Source: an uncultured Clostridium sp.
GTDB taxonomy: Bacteria; Bacillota; Clostridia; Lachnospirales; Lachnospiraceae
NCBI GenBank assembly: GCA_945946715.1
Contig: CAMEWU010000080.1
Coordinates: 1-9,682 of the forward strand
Direction of reading: 5' to 3'
DNA length: 9,682 nt
In this document: piece by piece, positions 1 to 6,081 of the stretch
How the letters are laid out: each line of letters opens with the position of its first letter
How positions within the stretch are numbered: the first letter of the stretch is position 1
Notes under the pieces: model-generated
Told to the model about the DNA's origin: nothing
The model's database searches: none
The model's input: the letters and a program-made list of their open reading frames with translations, nothing else
Translations under genes and position numbers: made by a program

Positions 1-2
1 TC

Positions 3-58
3 GTATAACTGAATAGACTCTTTCGTGTGCAAGCACCCGACGAGTCTTTCAGTTATAC
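3..58. repeat. Long imperfect palindrome (hairpin) at window edge
   Basis: The left arm (3-20) and right arm (42-58) are complementary over 17 pairs with one extra base (T14) bulged in the left arm. The 21-base loop holds smaller complementary pieces (TCG/CGA at 23-25 and 38-40, GTG/CAC at 27-29 and 34-36), so the whole element can fold as one extended stem. It lies 45 bp past the sipL stop codon. No T run follows on the plus side (58 onward). On the minus side the window ends two bases beyond the arm, so a terminator tail there cannot be excluded. It could be a sipL terminator, an intergenic palindromic repeat, or a small structured RNA. Only the inverted repeat is certain. Confidence 0.6.
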
Positions 59-103
59 TCTTGCATGGCTCAAAGCTTACGTGCAAACCATAATTTACAT
101 CAA

Positions 104-1654
104 TCACCCTTTAACAATAACCAGTTTTTGTCCCGGAGTCAGTTCATCCCGTTCCAGCTGATTTACTTTCCGAATAGAATCAATGGATGTGTAATACCGT
201 TTTGCTATATTCCACAAAGTATCCTCCTCTTGCACCATGTAGCCAATAATACCGGCCAATTGATTCATCTTTTCATAATCAATTTCTGAAATACTCATAT
301 CTGTAATAATCTTACACTGCTTTTTTGCAAAAGCAATGATACTCAGATTGACCACAGCCTTAATTTCCACTTCATCACTACCCAGCATGATACTATTTAT
401 CTGTTCTAATGTAGGTCGTACATGATAAATGGTATCCGGAGATAAATCTTTTGCCTCTACCAGATATGTAAATGGAAGAAATCCCGTTAAAGAATTCATC
501 GGACGGGTATCATCCTCTGCTATATAAACAATCCGGACTTCTACTGCTCCTTCTACCATTAATCCTTCTTCTGTAGCATGAGTGTCATCTACTTTTACTG
601 TACCCTCCACATAGCACACCTGTAAAATGCCTGCTTGGTTTTCCTTCCGTTTTAACCGTTCTACGATTCTGGTTTTTGCATTATTTCTGGTAAGCAGAGA
701 TTCATAATCAAAATTTTCCGTCTCTACATCAATACATGCGGTTGTAGAAAACATATCGCCTAATAATTCCAGTTCTTCTTCCTGATAAATTCGAATTTCC
801 AGCTCCAGATTTGCTTCCAGATTTAATATCCGCTCTTCTCCGTCTTCATCTGGCTCCACTGTTAATTGTGATTCTCCCAAAACCACACCAATATCTGCAG
901 TCATTCCCTCCATAGAACCTACACATTCTACTTCACCATTAAATGGAATATCCAGATTCAAATATTGCAAAGGCATCTGTTCTTCCGCCCGATAAATCAG
1001 AAAGATTTCCAATTCTCCCCGAATACCAATTTTATTATCCAAAGGCTTGGTTTCTACTTCGTTTACTGTCACAGAATGCCAGATTAGTTTACGAATATTG
1101 GGTTTGCTTTGTGGAATCGGCACTAATTCCCGCACACGGAATACATCTTTTTGGTCGGCAACTGTTCGGGTATAGGGAACCTTTTTATACATACACTGGA
1201 TATTATCCCCATTTTCAATCCCTTCTGCACCTTCCAGCACATCTTGCTCTGTCACATCAATTTTCATTTGAAGCAGACCTTTTACCGCAATCTTACGGGA
1301 ATGAATCATAGAAATATTCAAATCTTCCATTTCGCAGCTGACGCTGGTATCATAGGACGGAAGCAAATCATCTACATTAATTGTTTCTTCAAAGCCTACA
1401 CTTCCTTCCATGGAATCCAGTTCACCTTCTGCTTTCGCTACCGAATACAGAATCTTATAGCTTACATGTCCCTTTACCCGTATCCGGTCTACCATGGGTT
1501 CTGTTTCATCTATTACCACCTGTCCCTGGCTGATAATGATTTTATCAATATCCTGTCTGCTGTCTGACACATTAAAATCTTCATCTATGGTAAGCTGTAC
1601 AAGCTTTGATACTTTATGGTTGTTGGTGCGAATCTCCTTTTTCACTAGCTGCAT
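104..1654 (-). CDS. sipL: SipL-like spore coat/cortex morphogenesis protein (DUF3794 + LysM)
   Basis: The 516-residue protein has three diverged DUF3794 (SPOCS)-like repeats with cores near residues 45-100, 200-245 and 350-400. Each carries a pattern of the kind 'v.G.v...i.Y......p......pF'. A C-terminal LysM domain follows at about 471-514 (YMVQEEDTLWNIAKRYY, ending PGQKLVIVKG). No signal peptide or membrane segment is visible, so it should be cytosolic. This architecture and length match SipL of Clostridioides difficile, a mother-cell protein that binds the ATPase SpoIVA through LysM and is needed for coat assembly around the forespore. The start is supported by AAAGGAG eight bases upstream of the ATG. 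A possible sigma-E promoter lies about 60-90 bp upstream. It is probably transcribed separately from the lipoprotein gene upstream. The family call is firm; the exact function is inferred from C. difficile. Confidence 0.9.
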   Translation of the reverse strand: MQLVKKEIRTNNHKVSKLVQLTIDEDFNVSDSRQDIDKIIISQGQVVIDETEPMVDRIRVKGHVSYKILYSVAKAEGELDSMEGSVGFEETINVDDLLPSYDTSVSCEMEDLNISMIHSRKIAVKGLLQMKIDVTEQDVLEGAEGIENGDNIQCMYKKVPYTRTVADQKDVFRVRELVPIPQSKPNIRKLIWHSVTVNEVETKPLDNKIGIRGELEIFLIYRAEEQMPLQYLNLDIPFNGEVECVGSMEGMTADIGVVLGESQLTVEPDEDGEERILNLEANLELEIRIYQEEELELLGDMFSTTACIDVETENFDYESLLTRNNAKTRIVERLKRKENQAGILQVCYVEGTVKVDDTHATEEGLMVEGAVEVRIVYIAEDDTRPMNSLTGFLPFTYLVEAKDLSPDTIYHVRPTLEQINSIMLGSDEVEIKAVVNLSIIAFAKKQCKIITDMSISEIDYEKMNQLAGIIGYMVQEEDTLWNIAKRYYTSIDSIRKVNQLERDELTPGQKLVIVKG

Positions 1655-1715
1655 GTTGTTTTCTCCTTTCCTGTCATGTGTCCATTTTCCACTTGACGCT
1701 TCTTACGCTGATACT

Positions 1716-1743
1716 ATTTTATGAAATCGAAAAAGAAATATTC
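1716..1743 (-). promoter_or_regulatory. Candidate sigma-E promoter for sipL
   Basis: On the minus strand GAATATT (1743-1737), a 13-bp spacer, and CATAAAAT (1723-1716) resemble the mother-cell sigma-E pattern (ATA-containing -35, CATAnnnT -10, spacer about 14). The site lies 62 bp or more before the sipL ATG. C. difficile sipL belongs to the sigma-E regulon, which makes the match sensible. In DNA this AT-rich such matches arise by chance, and no good sigma-A promoter is seen in the same gap. Confidence 0.3.
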
Positions 1744-1762
1744 CTTGAAAAACATTTTCAGA

Positions 1763-2239
1763 TTATTCATAAATCACTGGAAGATTTTGATTTTCACATT
1801 TTACAGCAACATACGGATAAGACATTCCATCAATTCGAATGGTTTCTCCTTCCACCCCAATCAGATTCGTATCAATATAAACCGCTTGAGATGTACGGTA
1901 CAACGAATTTACAGTAACGGAACAGCCACCCCTTTGCTGTGCTCCATATCCGACTACAATATACATATACTCTCTGGTTGTGAACGTCAGCTTAAATGGA
2001 CTGGCTTTCTTTTCCTCAATGATTTCAACCAATTCTTTTGGCAGCCGCCCTTCTTCACATACTGTAAACTCCAAGTCCACACGCTCTTCCGTATTTTTAA
2101 TATTTTCACCAGTAACTTCAGAATCACTGCTATTTCTATCTTCTTTACTTGTTCCTGTTAAAGGATTGGCACAGGCAGTGAAACATAGAATAGACAATAG
2201 TACAATTCCCAATACTTTTTTCAGACAAGAAAAACGCAT
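1763..2239 (-). CDS. Lipoprotein with PrcB-like C-terminal domain
   Basis: A 158-residue protein. It starts with a lipoprotein-type signal: basic MRFSCLKK, a hydrophobic stretch (residues 9-20), then FTAC with the candidate lipidated Cys at 23. Phe at -3 is less usual than Leu. A polar, Ser/Asp/Glu-rich linker (about 28-52) follows. The folded part (about 55-148) has the pattern of the PrcB C-terminal family, including YMYIVVGYGAQQRGGCSVTV and a closing YPYVAVKC. PrcB was named as a protease-complex subunit in Treponema; in Firmicutes these are mostly uncharacterised surface lipoproteins. An in-frame ATG lies 36 bp upstream (2275) but has no ribosome binding site. The chosen ATG has AAAGGAG 11 bases before it and gives a proper signal peptide. 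This start codon lies inside the 3' arm of a 16-bp inverted repeat (2233-2298). Its substrate or partner is unknown. Confidence 0.75.
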   Translation of the reverse strand: MRFSCLKKVLGIVLLSILCFTACANPLTGTSKEDRNSSDSEVTGENIKNTEERVDLEFTVCEEGRLPKELVEIIEEKKASPFKLTFTTREYMYIVVGYGAQQRGGCSVTVNSLYRTSQAVYIDTNLIGVEGETIRIDGMSYPYVAVKCENQNLPVIYE

Positions 2240-2298
2240 ATATTTATGTACTCCTTTGGAGAATGAATCCTCCATTGCTTTTCATAAATATATGCGTT
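2233..2298. repeat. Perfect 16-bp inverted repeat enclosing the lipoprotein RBS and start
   Basis: The arms 2233-2248 and 2283-2298 are exact reverse complements over 16 bp with a 34-base loop. Read as minus-strand RNA, the second arm contains the lipoprotein ATG (2239-2237) and the next two bases of codon 2, while its AAAGGAG (2257-2251) sits in the loop. A second 5-bp stem (2257-2261 with 2270-2274) is nested in the loop. If the transcript starts upstream of 2298 the start codon would be paired and translation could be switched. If it starts inside the element, the repeat would act as DNA, for example as a protein-binding site. Confidence 0.85.
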
Positions 2299-2355
2299 GG
2301 CGTTATGGTTCTATGCGTTATTCAGTTAATCTAATCGGAAGATTGCAAACTTCTT

Positions 2356-2532
2356 TTACATCTGTTTCCTAACAATCTTATACTCATCACCCTGCTGATA
2401 AAACGGACATTCCTTATAATTACCGCTTAAGAACCGGCTCATTTCATCCTCATCCAGTTCCATAAGACAGGTATAACATTCATATTCATCATCATATTCA
2501 TAATTCATACAGCTATCACATAAATCTGCCAT
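2356..2532 (-). CDS. Small Cys-rich protein, 58 aa (DUF6472-like)
   Basis: The protein begins MADLCDSCMNYEYDDEYEC and ends DEYKIVRKQM. It has five cysteines: two CxxC pairs (5/8 and 19/22) and Cys42 in KECPFY. The CxxC-x10-CxxC layout suggests a small zinc knuckle or other metal site. It is very acidic in the middle (ELDEDEM). It has no signal or membrane segment. From memory it resembles a short conserved Lachnospiraceae family (DUF6472) with the same 'CD.C.NY.YDE.YECY.C...LDEDEM' start; function unknown. AGAGG lies eight bases before the ATG, and a promoter with 17-bp spacing lies just upstream (2570-2598). The lipoprotein gene follows 116 bp downstream in the same direction and may be co-transcribed, since no clear terminator separates them. 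Confidence 0.85.
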   Translation of the reverse strand: MADLCDSCMNYEYDDEYECYTCLMELDEDEMSRFLSGNYKECPFYQQGDEYKIVRKQM

Positions 2533-2569
2533 TATAGTTACCTCTTTTCACATATATAAAATATAAATG

Positions 2570-2598
2570 ATTGTAACAAATACCTAGAGGAAATACAA
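2570..2598 (-). promoter_or_regulatory. Sigma-A-type promoter of the small Cys-rich gene
   Basis: On the minus strand TTGTAT (2598-2593), exactly 17 bp, then TACAAT (2575-2570) preceded by TGT, giving an extended -10 (TGTTACAAT). Transcription would start near 2563 and leave a leader of about 30 bases with the AGAGG site before the ATG at 2532. It may also serve the lipoprotein gene farther down. Confidence 0.65.
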
Positions 2599-2604
2599 TT
2601 TATA

Positions 2605-2621
2605 TACTATAAAATATAGTA
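2605..2621 (-). terminator. AT-only hairpin after the isochorismatase gene
   Basis: TACTATA and TATAGTA (arms 2605-2611 and 2615-2621) form a perfect 7-bp stem with a three-base loop, starting 7 bp past the isochorismatase stop. It has just one G-C pair and no clean T run afterwards, so as an intrinsic terminator it would be weak. It also sits just upstream of the next gene's -35 box and might be a protein site instead. Confidence 0.25.
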
Positions 2622-2628
2622 ACTTTCT

Positions 2629-3132
2629 CTATACAAATTCCACTCCTTCTTTTCTCAGCTTTTCAAAATACCTGTCTCTTTTTTTATCAAACATGGTGCC
2701 AATCGCAGATTCATTTACTATCACTTTATATCCATGCCTGACAGCTCCCAGTGATGTTAACGCAACACATCCCCCGCCATCTACACCTACCACTTCTATA
2801 CATTGTATCTCCTGCTCTTTCAAAAATGTATCCAATTCAGGGTTTGAAAATGCATCCCCTTTATATTTTACAAATACCTTGTCTGAAACTATATGAAGCT
2901 TGTCAACAAACTCAACTTCTTTTGTTCCTTCATACGCCTGAAATGGAGCAAACCGATTCATCATATTTTTCTTCATAACATTCTTAATATAAATGACCAA
3001 ATTATCTTTATTGTCATCTATTACCTGATTCACTTTTCCAATGAGGGCTTGATTATCATACTTAAAATATGCCGCATGGCCTTCCCCAACACAGACATTC
3101 TGCATATCAATGACTAATAGTGCTTTTTTCAT
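2629..3132 (-). CDS. Isochorismatase-family cysteine hydrolase
   Basis: A 167-residue cytosolic protein of the isochorismatase-like hydrolase fold, a family including nicotinamidases, ureidoacrylate and N-carbamoyl amidases and isochorismatases. The expected catalytic triad is visible: Asp9 in ALLVIDMQN, Lys89 in VKYKGDAF (four residues before the position that is usually Ser in SAF), and nucleophile Cys122 in VDGGGCVALT. The length is near the family's lower range. The start chosen is the Met that begins MKKALLVIDMQN, which has AAAGGA eight bases upstream. A longer reading to 3174 adds 14 residues outside the fold. It is the last gene of the unit hydrolase-TetR-isochorismatase, 47 bp after TetR, and is presumably repressed by that regulator. 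The substrate cannot be told from sequence; family names such as nicotinamidase should not be assumed. Confidence 0.85.
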   Translation of the reverse strand: MKKALLVIDMQNVCVGEGHAAYFKYDNQALIGKVNQVIDDNKDNLVIYIKNVMKKNMMNRFAPFQAYEGTKEVEFVDKLHIVSDKVFVKYKGDAFSNPELDTFLKEQEIQCIEVVGVDGGGCVALTSLGAVRHGYKVIVNESAIGTMFDKKRDRYFEKLRKEGVEFV

Positions 3133-3179
3133 TTCTCCTATCCTTTCCCAATCAAATTTCCATGTTCTCAACACTTTGA

Positions 3180-3845
3180 TTATTCATCCAATCCCAACAG
3201 AAAATTAATTGTCTTTGCCAAAGTCTGCATCTGTATCTTCGGCTGATAGAATTCCGCCATAGGATTTTTACGATAACAATTGTTTACAATACAAGAGAGC
3301 TGAATACCGGAATAAGCTGATGAAATATAAGTCAGCAATTCCACTTCACTTACTCGGGCATGTAACTCACCACTTTCCAACTTCTGCTTATAAAACTCCG
3401 AGGTACGAAGCATGATGTATTCCTTATTCCCAATTCCTTTTGCATCTCCAAGAATTTTCTCAACTCTGGCAGGTGCATTCATTGCAAGAACGGACAACTC
3501 AAAATCCACCTTTTGAATCCCCATCAGTTCTTCCGCCATAAAATCAGCCAGCATATCTGTAATACGATTTGTGACCTCCCTGACCGGAATTTCATCTGCA
3601 TGTGAAAATATTTCATCTACCTTGTCCTTGATACTGACTCTTTCCCTCAGTTCCATCAGCATATCTGCAAATATCTCGTCAATATCATGGTAAAACCGGT
3701 AGATTCCACCCTGACTAAGACCGGTACGGTTAATAATATCCTGCATGGTCACCGTACTCACTGTCTTTTCCAGACACAACTCATATGCAGCACCAGTAAT
3801 CATTTTCTTTTTATTTTCAATATATTCTTTCGTTACTTTCGGCAT
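3180..3845 (-). CDS. TetR/AcrR family transcriptional regulator
   Basis: A 221-residue regulator. The N-terminal DNA-binding domain (about 1-65) shows the typical TetR helix-turn-helix: TVTMQDIINRTGLSQGGIYRFYHDIDEIFADML. The remaining 150 residues form the usual variable, mainly helical ligand-binding and dimerisation domain, whose inducer cannot be guessed. The ATG lies inside the 3' end of the upstream hydrolase gene (29-bp overlap), with AGGAGAGG just before it, so translation may be coupled. The promoter before the hydrolase carries two near-identical palindromes (4418-4443 and 4470-4491) placed as a repressor would need, so it probably represses its own operon. The ligand may be the substrate of the isochorismatase or of the original hydrolase; that is inference. 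Confidence 0.9.
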   Translation of the reverse strand: MPKVTKEYIENKKKMITGAAYELCLEKTVSTVTMQDIINRTGLSQGGIYRFYHDIDEIFADMLMELRERVSIKDKVDEIFSHADEIPVREVTNRITDMLADFMAEELMGIQKVDFELSVLAMNAPARVEKILGDAKGIGNKEYIMLRTSEFYKQKLESGELHARVSEVELLTYISSAYSGIQLSCIVNNCYRKNPMAEFYQPKIQMQTLAKTINFLLGLDE

Positions 3846-4404
3846 GTGATTCCTCTCCTTTACATGTTGTTGCCTTTACCAAAGTTTCAAACACTGCATC
3901 CATGCCCGCTTTGCCCGGCATATGTCCTGAATTGTCTATCACCTGACAATGTAAATATGGATTATCAGAAGCATCTATTACACTCACTATATCCGTAGTG
4001 GAGGTCACAATATCTGTATCCCCTTGCAAAATGTAATATGGCACACTTATCTCCAGCAACTCCTCAGTCAAATCTAACCGCAGCAGTTCTTTCCACAATC
4101 GAGAGCTTGTCGTCGTTTCATTCACCATAATTGCCTTAAAATCTTTAAATGTGTAATCATTAATACCACAGCCTAATTGATCCCAATATACCATAATAAA
4201 CCGGTCCGTAAATACTGGAAATAACCCTCTGCACCCTACAGAAAAGGGTATTGGTGTACCTGGTCCCCCATGGAGATTAATTACAATGGGAAGGTCTTTG
4301 CTTCTTCCTTCTACTAAAACTTTCTGTGGTATGTTCCTCAAATGAAATGTATATAGTTCAGAGATTTCATTTTGTTCTATTATCTGTTTTCTACTGATTC
4401 CCAT
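3817..4404 (-). CDS. Alpha/beta hydrolase with apparent internal deletion
   Basis: A 195-residue protein related to proline-iminopeptidase-like alpha/beta hydrolases, which are normally about 300-350 residues. Present are the oxyanion-hole strand (INLHGGPGTP, residues 43-51), the following YWDQLGCG strand (73-80), the late acid strand (YILQGDTDIV, candidate Asp131) and the catalytic His161 in NSGHMPG. Missing is everything between: no GxSxG nucleophile elbow and no cap domain. The break falls near residues 83-86, where INDYT runs directly into FKDFKAIMVN. The reading frame stays open, so this is an in-frame deletion of roughly 120-150 residues, and the product is almost surely not a working hydrolase. 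Its ATG has AGGAG seven bases upstream and a strong promoter, so it is probably still expressed. It opens the operon and its end overlaps TetR by 29 bp. Confidence 0.8.
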   Translation of the reverse strand: MGISRKQIIEQNEISELYTFHLRNIPQKVLVEGRSKDLPIVINLHGGPGTPIPFSVGCRGLFPVFTDRFIMVYWDQLGCGINDYTFKDFKAIMVNETTTSSRLWKELLRLDLTEELLEISVPYYILQGDTDIVTSTTDIVSVIDASDNPYLHCQVIDNSGHMPGKAGMDAVFETLVKATTCKGEESHAESNERIY

Positions 4405-4417
4405 GCCATTTCTCCTG

Positions 4418-4443
4418 TTAAAATGAATATGGTTTCATTTTAA
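4418..4443. promoter_or_regulatory. Palindromic operator 1, over the -10 box
   Basis: The arms TTAAAATGAA and TTCATTTTAA are perfect reverse complements of 10 bp around a 6-base centre (TATGGT). The site covers the -10 box (4442-4437) and the likely transcription start of the hydrolase-TetR-isochorismatase unit, so a bound dimer would block RNA polymerase. It is the probable target of the TetR protein encoded in the unit. Confidence 0.7.
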
Positions 4444-4465
4444 TTAATCACAGCGAAGTTGTCAA
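4437..4465 (-). promoter_or_regulatory. Promoter of the hydrolase-TetR-isochorismatase operon
   Basis: On the minus strand a perfect TTGACA (4465-4460), 17-bp spacer, and TAAAAT (4442-4437). The -10 box is part of operator 1, and operator 2 lies just upstream of the -35. The transcript should start near 4430, about 25 bases before the hydrolase ATG. Confidence 0.8.
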
Positions 4466-4469
4466 TACA

Positions 4470-4491
4470 AAAATGAATATAGTTTCATTTT
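4470..4491. promoter_or_regulatory. Palindromic operator 2, upstream of the -35 box
   Basis: The arms AAAATGAA and TTCATTTT (8 bp) flank the centre TATAGT. Over 22 positions this copy differs from operator 1 (4420-4441) at one base, and it lies exactly 50 bp away in the same orientation. It sits 4 bp upstream of the -35 box of the minus-strand promoter and about 50 bp from the divergent promoter of the EAL gene, so a looped or side-by-side repressor complex is possible. Confidence 0.65.
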
Positions 4492-4543
4492 ATGAAAATT
4501 CACAAAACACTCCTGACCATGTACAAAACCATTCCTCGTTTGG

Positions 4544-4572
4544 TTGAACTTTACAGGATTTCATGGTATAAT
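4544..4572 (+). promoter_or_regulatory. Extended -10 promoter of the GGDEF/EAL gene
   Basis: TTGAAC (4544-4549), a 17-bp spacer, and a perfect TATAAT (4567-4572) preceded by TGG. It lies about 50 bp before the ATG at 4624, giving a leader of about 45 bases. The rest of the 4405-4623 gap holds only the divergent promoter with its two operators. Confidence 0.75.
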
Positions 4573-4623
4573 TTAAAATTAACAACTAATATTGGGTAGT
4601 ATTGTAAAATCAGGGAGTAAAGT

Positions 4624-6081
4624 ATGAAAAAGAAGCACAAATCATTCAATTTTATTTTTTTAGAACTCTGTATCATTTTTATGTATCTGTTTTCCTTTTA
4701 TGAAACCGGCATGTTTCAGGGTTCAGTAAGTCCTTTTGTATACATATTTGAAGTTATTATGACCGTTTTGACCATCACCAGTATTATTATTTGTGTGAAA
4801 ACATCAAATAAAATCAGTAAAATTGATTCCTTAACAGGCATAGGAAATGTTGACTGGATTATGGCAAAAGGTGGCAAGATGCATTTTCAGAAAAAATTAT
4901 CACAGTACACAGCTATTTTTCTGAACATGAAAGAAAGTAAATATATGAATGAAAAGTTCGGAAATGCCATGGGAGACAAGATTATACATGACTATGCCCA
5001 GAATTTGCAGTCCTATTTGAATAAAAAGGGATATGTCGGACGAATGGGCGGAGACAATTTTTATATCTATGTTAAAAATGAGTATTTGGACGAATTTCTA
5101 GAGTATTTAAGAAATATAACATTTACTATTGAATGTGATGATGATTTGATTGAACACAAGGTAAAGGTTCGGTGTGGAATTGTTCGCGTCACAAATGATA
5201 TTGAATATAGAGAGATTATGAATCATGCTTCAACTGCCTTGGCAATTGCAAAGGAAACCGGACCGGATTTTGTGGAATATGATGAATCTATGCAAAAAGA
5301 ATTCCTGGCTGAGAAGCAGATTCTGGCTGATTTTAAGATTGGTTTGGCCAACAATGAGTTTGTTCCATATTATCAGCCAAAAGTAGATTCCAAGACATCA
5401 CAGTTATGTGGAGCAGAGGCATTAGTTCGATGGATTAAAGATGAAGCCATCATTTCCCCGGGTGCCTTTGTGCCTGTTTTAGAAAAGAATAATCGAATTA
5501 CAAAACTGGATTTCTATATCTTTGATCAAATGTGTAAAGACTTAAGAACATGGATTGATTCCGGTGTAGAGCCAGTCAGAATCTCATCCAATTTTTCGAA
5601 ACAGAACTTAAAAAATGAGCATTTTGCAGAAGAAATTATAGATATCATGAATAAATATTCCTTGGACGGCCATTACATCGAAGTAGAACTTACAGAATCA
5701 AGCTGTATGGAAGACTTTCAGTTATTAAAACAATTCTCAGATAAGATTAAGAATGCCGGTATAAAATTAGCGATTGACGACTTTGGTACCGGTTACTCCT
5801 CCCTTTCCATGCTGCATGAATTTGATGCCGATATAGTCAAGCTTGACAAATCCTTCCTGGATAGTGCGACTGCCGGAAGCAGACGAAGCCAAGTCTTCAT
5901 CCAGGATGTCATCAGCATGGTAGATGACTTGGAGGAAGCCACTATTTGTGAGGGTGTAGAAACGGAGGAACAACTGGAGTTCTTAAAGAATGCCGGATGC
6001 AATATGATACAGGGTTACTACTTCGACAAGCCGCTTCCAAAGGATGAGTTTGAAAAACGGCTTAAAAAACCTCAGTATTGA
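4624..6081 (+). CDS. Membrane c-di-GMP protein: degenerate GGDEF plus intact EAL
   Basis: A 485-residue protein with two N-terminal membrane helices (about 9-28 and 37-59) and a very short external loop, then a GGDEF domain (about 67-220) and an EAL domain (about 230-480). The cyclase site is degenerate: the signature reads RMGGDNF (140-146) with Asn for the catalytic Glu, and the metal-binding segment reads FLNMKESKYMNE where FLDxDxFKxIND is usual. No RxxD inhibitory site is present. The EAL site looks complete: Glu265 in EALVRW, Asn323, Glu355 in ELTE, Asp385-Asp386 in IDDFGTGYSS, Lys406, Glu443/Glu446 in CEGVET and Gln463 in QGYYF. The likely role is c-di-GMP hydrolysis at the membrane, with the GGDEF remnant perhaps sensing GTP. 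GGGAG lies six bases before the ATG. It is a single-gene unit, divergent from the hydrolase operon and convergent with the ABC ATPase gene. Confidence 0.93.
   Translation: MKKKHKSFNFIFLELCIIFMYLFSFYETGMFQGSVSPFVYIFEVIMTVLTITSIIICVKTSNKISKIDSLTGIGNVDWIMAKGGKMHFQKKLSQYTAIFLNMKESKYMNEKFGNAMGDKIIHDYAQNLQSYLNKKGYVGRMGGDNFYIYVKNEYLDEFLEYLRNITFTIECDDDLIEHKVKVRCGIVRVTNDIEYREIMNHASTALAIAKETGPDFVEYDESMQKEFLAEKQILADFKIGLANNEFVPYYQPKVDSKTSQLCGAEALVRWIKDEAIISPGAFVPVLEKNNRITKLDFYIFDQMCKDLRTWIDSGVEPVRISSNFSKQNLKNEHFAEEIIDIMNKYSLDGHYIEVELTESSCMEDFQLLKQFSDKIKNAGIKLAIDDFGTGYSSLSMLHEFDADIVKLDKSFLDSATAGSRRSQVFIQDVISMVDDLEEATICEGVETEEQLEFLKNAGCNMIQGYYFDKPLPKDEFEKRLKKPQY

Noticed and set aside
943..1567. Open frames on the plus strand opposite sipL
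   Set aside because: They overlap the well-supported sipL gene on the other strand, have no family resemblance or ribosome binding site, and their composition is that of a reversed coding strand.
1746..1760. TGAAAA/TTTTCA hairpin after the lipoprotein stop as a terminator
   Set aside because: A 6-bp stem with one G-C pair and no T run following is too weak, and the sequence overlaps the edge of the sipL promoter region.
2240..2275. Longer N-terminus for the lipoprotein
   Set aside because: The outer ATG lacks a ribosome binding site and would put 12 mostly polar residues before the signal peptide.
1606..2372. Several plus-strand open frames opposite the sipL-lipoprotein region
   Set aside because: No recognisable domains, poor start sites and heavy overlap with the minus-strand lipoprotein gene and its control region; they are chance frames in AT-rich DNA.
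3133..3174. Longer N-terminus for the isochorismatase
   Set aside because: The extra 14 residues precede the first strand of the fold (ALLVIDMQN), and the inner ATG has the better ribosome binding site.
5767..6002. Minus-strand open frames inside the EAL gene
   Set aside because: They lie across the most conserved EAL motifs and show no domain or start signal.
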